A stretch of 64,000 nt of DNA from an uncultured Rhodospirillales bacterium. Lineage in GTDB: Bacteria; Pseudomonadota; Alphaproteobacteria; CAAGCB01; CAG-977. The translations under genes were made by a program, and so were the position numbers. The stretch covers positions 147,832-211,831 of the forward strand of contig CACYSU010000001.1 in NCBI GenBank assembly GCA_902777205.1, given 5' to 3'. Below the pieces are notes generated by a model. The model did not search any database. It had not been told where the DNA came from and saw nothing but the letters and a program-made list of their open reading frames with translations. Of this stretch, positions 61,070 through 64,000 are shown in pieces (the first letter of the stretch is position 1; each line of letters starts with the position of its first letter).

Positions 61070-62025
61070 TTCCAAGGATTTTCCGATTTGGAAACCGAAC
61101 CGAACAGTCCGCCCGTTCCGTTCGGTTTTCTTTTGTCCGGCCGCGGCGGGACGGCGTTTTTCGACAACGCTTCGATCCGGTCGGTCAAGGACGGATGCGT
61201 CGCGAACAATTCGGAAAACGACGGCAAATCGACAATGCCGAACGCTTTCATTTCCGCCGGCAGCGGCCGGATGTCCGCCGATCCCAACGCCCGCAGTGCC
61301 GCGATCATATCGTCGGGCGATCCCAGCAGCTCCGCCGCCCCCGCGTCCGCGCGGTATTCGCGTTTTCTGGAAAAGGCGCAGGCGGCAACGCTTGCCAATA
61401 TGCCGAAAACGAATTCAAAAATACGCACCGTGAAATAATATCCCGTATTCGGCGCGCGGCGGCCGTCGTCGTCCTTGCGCGAATTCAGGAAAAAGGCGGC
61501 GACACGCGCGAAAAAGAAAACAAACGTGTTCAAAACGCCTTGAACCAAAGTCATCGTCACCATATCGCCGTTTTTGACATGGGACATTTCGTGCGCCAGA
61601 ACGGCGCGAATCTGCGGCCGCGTCATGGATTGCATCAATCCCGTCGAAACGGCGACCAACGCTTCGTTTTTAAACGCGCCCGTCGCAAAAGCGTTCGCCG
61701 AACCGCGATACACGGCGACCTCCGGCGTGTTGACGCCCGCCCTGCCCGCCAGATCGGCGACCGTTTGCACCAACCACGCTTCGTCCTGCGTTTGCGGAAC
61801 GGCGATCGTACGCGCGCCGACGGACGCTTTGGCGATCGTTTTCGACATCAACAAAGAAATGAAAGCCCCCGTGAACCCGAAAACCGCCGAAAACGCCAGC
61901 AACTGCCCGTAATCAATCCCCTGCCCAACCAACCAGCGGTCAATGCCGAAAACGCGCGTCAAAAATCCGATCGTCAGCAAAACGACGAAATTGACCATCA
62001 AAAACAAAAATATCCGTTTAATCAT
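61066..62025 (-). CDS. htpX: Membrane zinc protease HtpX
   Basis: A 319-residue M48 protease that removes damaged inner-membrane proteins. Two N-terminal helices, zinc motif LAHEMSHVKNGD, two further helices (about 150-200) and the third ligand in KREYRADAGAAEL are present. A nine-base-earlier ATG at 62034 also exists, but AAGGA is placed eight bases before ATG 62025. The start overlaps the MFS gene stop by eight bases. The C-terminus is charged and extended compared with E. coli HtpX. Confidence 0.94.
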   Translation of the reverse strand: MIKRIFLFLMVNFVVLLTIGFLTRVFGIDRWLVGQGIDYGQLLAFSAVFGFTGAFISLLMSKTIAKASVGARTIAVPQTQDEAWLVQTVADLAGRAGVNTPEVAVYRGSANAFATGAFKNEALVAVSTGLMQSMTRPQIRAVLAHEMSHVKNGDMVTMTLVQGVLNTFVFFFARVAAFFLNSRKDDDGRRAPNTGYYFTVRIFEFVFGILASVAACAFSRKREYRADAGAAELLGSPDDMIAALRALGSADIRPLPAEMKAFGIVDLPSFSELFATHPSLTDRIEALSKNAVPPRPDKRKPNGTGGLFGSVSKSENPWN

Positions 62026-63409
62026 TTTGCGCATCCTTTCGCATCGCCCGACGGGCTTTGATCACAAAGAATAAACTTAAGCAGGCGAAGGCGATTCCGC
62101 AATACAAGGCGAAATGATAAGCGGACAGCATCGCCTGTTTTTCCGCCACGCCGGACGACCGGAGCGTGTTTTTGCACACCTCGAACAATCCGACGGAAAC
62201 GACGCTGCCCGTCGCGATGCCCGTGTTGCGGAACAGCGATAAAACGCCGCTGGCCATACCGACGCTTTCCTTTGGCGTCGCGTTCAAAATCGCCGTGTTG
62301 ACCGACGGTTGGAAAAACGCGTTGCCGACGCCCATGACGATCTGCATCAACACCAGCGCGGCCAAAGGGGTGGAAAACCCGGTCAGCGTAAACAGGAACA
62401 GCCCCGTTCCCAGCAAAGCCATACCGGCGAACATTCTTTTTTGCGGGGACAGCGTTCCCGTCGAAACGGCCGTCATCAAATAAAACAGCGAAAACGGCAG
62501 GATCAGCAATCCCGTTAAAACGGCCGAATTGTCCAACACCCCCTGCGAATAAAAAGGAAACAGGATCGTGTTCGGATACATGGCCAGATACGACACGGAC
62601 AAAGCCAGATTGCCGAACAGAAACGCCGGAACGCGGAACAGGCTGAAATCGACCAGCGGCGCTTTTGCCCCCCTTTCCTGCCGGAAAAAAGCATACAGGC
62701 AAAGGACGGACGCCAGAACGGCCGTTCCGGTTTTCGCGGAAAACAGCCCCCACGACGGGGATTGCGCGATCATAAACAGCAATGACGCCACGCCGGCCAT
62801 CAGCAGAACCGTTCCTTTGACATCAATCGGCGTTTTCGCGCGCGCCGTTCCCGCCGGAATGATCCGCAAAGCCAGCCCCGCGGCCGCGAACGACAACACG
62901 CAGCTGGGCAGGAAAATCTCGCGCCAGCCGAACATCCCCATTAAAAAGCCGCTGATCGACGGCGCGGTCATGCCGGCCAGATGCGTCACCGCGCCCATAA
63001 ACCCCAACGCTTTGCCGCGTCTGCGCCCTTTGAACACGGTTGAAACGATGCTGAACGAATTGGATATCAGGATCGAACCGCCGACGCCCTGCACCGTCCG
63101 CGCGAACAGCAGCATACAGAAATTGACGGCCGAACAGGACAACGCCGCCCCGACGCCGAACAGCAAAAATCCGGCCGAGTAAAGCTTTCGCCGGCTGACC
63201 ATGTCGCCCAGCCGCCCGAAAAACGTCAGCAGGCTGGTCAAAACGATCTGGTACGACAGCATCACCCATTGAACGGCGGACACCGGCAGATCAAACGCGT
63301 TGGAAATGTTGTACAAAGCGATGTTGACGGATGAAAAATCCAACATCCCGATGAAATTTCCCAAAGAGGTCACCGCAAAGACGACCCATTTGACCGTGGA
63401 CGCGCGCAT
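62018..63409 (-). CDS. MFS transporter, drug:H+ antiporter type
   Basis: A 463-residue inner-membrane exporter with 14 likely helices, as in the EmrB/QacA (DHA2) group. The region between helices 2 and 3 has FFGRLGDMVSRRKLYSAG, the MFS motif A (GxLaDrxGrkx). Helix 5 has GFMGAVTHLAGMTAPSISGFLMG, close to the antiporter motif C. Substrate unknown; relatives export drugs and dyes. It starts four bases after the PIG-L gene stop and runs into htpX. Confidence 0.9.
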   Translation of the reverse strand: MRASTVKWVVFAVTSLGNFIGMLDFSSVNIALYNISNAFDLPVSAVQWVMLSYQIVLTSLLTFFGRLGDMVSRRKLYSAGFLLFGVGAALSCSAVNFCMLLFARTVQGVGGSILISNSFSIVSTVFKGRRRGKALGFMGAVTHLAGMTAPSISGFLMGMFGWREIFLPSCVLSFAAAGLALRIIPAGTARAKTPIDVKGTVLLMAGVASLLFMIAQSPSWGLFSAKTGTAVLASVLCLYAFFRQERGAKAPLVDFSLFRVPAFLFGNLALSVSYLAMYPNTILFPFYSQGVLDNSAVLTGLLILPFSLFYLMTAVSTGTLSPQKRMFAGMALLGTGLFLFTLTGFSTPLAALVLMQIVMGVGNAFFQPSVNTAILNATPKESVGMASGVLSLFRNTGIATGSVVSVGLFEVCKNTLRSSGVAEKQAMLSAYHFALYCGIAFACLSLFFVIKARRAMRKDAQND

Positions 63410-63413
63410 ATTC

Positions 63414-64000
63414 TCAGATCTTTTCGATTTGGAAATCTTCTTCGTATTCGACGTGGTGGCGTATGCCGCGGTAATGATTCAATCCGAGGATGCGCGACGC
63501 GTAGTCGATGTTTTTGATTTGCGATTTGTACAGGTTGATGCGCTTTCTTTTTTCATCGGCGACATCGGAAATGTCGATGTAGTGCGTGGGTGCGGCCATG
63601 GTGTTCCATATTTCGTAATACACGACCGAACCGTCGAACGGCTGGGTGCGGCACAGGCGTTTGAACAGGCAGCTGACCGCCATGTGGTCGTTGTGGAAAT
63701 CCATGGGATGCGGCATCATCACATAATCGTATCCTTTGAAATCCAGCGTCGAAAAATCCCTGAAACAGTCGATCAGGCGGCCGTCTTCGACGTTCAGCAT
63801 ACGAAAGCTTTTCACGCCGCAGCGCGTCATCACGTCCTCGAATTCCCTTTTGCGGATGTCGATCATTTCCTCGGGTTTGACATCGGCGTCGCCGTACCGC
63901 CCATCCGTCAGCAAAACAACATCGCACTGTGCCCCGTATTTCAGCAAAAATCCGCCGCATCCGATCGTTTCGTCGTCGGCATGGGGCGCCAGCAGCAAAA
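63414..64000 (-). CDS. PIG-L family deacetylase, 5' end cut by window edge
   Basis: A zinc-dependent GlcNAc-type deacetylase of the PIG-L/LmbE family. The first visible residues MLLAPHADDETIGCGGFL are the metal-binding AHPDDE-type motif (here APHADDE), normally within 10-15 residues of the start, so only a few codons are lost beyond the window. The second zinc ligand set is DFHNDHMA. DGRYGD lies in the loop between. It precedes the MFS gene by four bases, so sugar deacetylation and export could be linked, for example in polysaccharide or glycolipid work; this is inference. Confidence 0.88.
   Translation of the reverse strand, partial: LLLAPHADDETIGCGGFLLKYGAQCDVVLLTDGRYGDADVKPEEMIDIRKREFEDVMTRCGVKSFRMLNVEDGRLIDCFRDFSTLDFKGYDYVMMPHPMDFHNDHMAVSCLFKRLCRTQPFDGSVVYYEIWNTMAAPTHYIDISDVADEKRKRINLYKSQIKNIDYASRILGLNHYRGIRHHVEYEEDFQIEKI

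Overview
The window is a chromosomal stretch of moderately high GC and high gene density from a Gram-negative bacterium that uses the standard genetic code; TAA, TAG and TGA all end recognisable genes. Gene order points to an alphaproteobacterium. The minus-strand block rpoZ, relA/spoT, acpS, lepB, rnc, era, recO, parC and the block dac, tmk, holB, tatD, metallo-hydrolase are typical of that class. GyrA has alanine at the position of E. coli Ser83, as in Bartonella. An autotransporter, PagP and a palmitoylation-competent outer membrane suggest a host-associated, perhaps gut, lineage; this last point is inference.

Layout. 1-9.1 kb: end of metG, a membrane-anchored protein with a degenerate nuclease-like tail, yqgE, a DsbD/ScsB-like reductase, ybaK, a small periplasmic protein and pepN. 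9.2-10.8 kb: LysM/M23 lipoprotein plus a second lipoprotein. 10.9-14.7 kb: a large autotransporter broken into three reading frames, one break lying in a run of eight G. 14.87-15.02 kb: a tiny independent transcription unit for a 15-residue peptide. 15.0-25.0 kb: recG and mfd (divergent), purU, a Crp/Fnr regulator, a Sel1-repeat protein, an alpha/beta hydrolase and a TIGR04076 protein. 25.0-30.9 kb: an orphan motA/motB-like pair divergent from a PAS-GAF-PAS-GGDEF-EAL protein that appears to start at CTG, then an exported nitroreductase, a GNAT enzyme and a papain-fold-like protein.

30.9-34.3 kb is a lower-GC accessory patch. It holds a strongly structured untranslated RNA with its own promoter and terminator, a hydrophobic Gly/Ala-rich protein, a zinc-ribbon/DUF805 pair separated by an in-frame TGA, the remnant of a rhuM gene, two lipoproteins, and repeated copies of one terminator. 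34.3-41.1 kb returns to core genes: ADP-forming acyl-CoA synthetase, ssb, gyrA, coaD and a cyclophilin. 41.1-42.1 kb is nearly gene-free apart from a possible 51-residue membrane peptide with a poly-Glu tail.

42.1-50.2 kb is a minus-strand block for DNA replication and envelope work (metallo-hydrolase, tatD, holB, tmk, dac, rlpA, mltB, a coiled-coil protein). A tRNA-Ser(UGA) and a chain of hairpins follow. 50.8-59.6 kb is the pagP, parC, recO, era, rnc, lepB, acpS, relA, rpoZ block. 59.8-64 kb has a NYN-domain protein overlapping a family 5 uracil-DNA glycosylase, then htpX, an MFS exporter and the end of a PIG-L deacetylase.

No CRISPR array, insertion sequence, rRNA or complete prophage was seen. 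The least explained signals are the slippable G tract in the autotransporter, the 15-residue mini-gene, the structured RNA at 30.9-31.2 kb and the interrupted zinc-ribbon/DUF805 gene. Motif positions come from reading the sequence by eye; no database search was possible.
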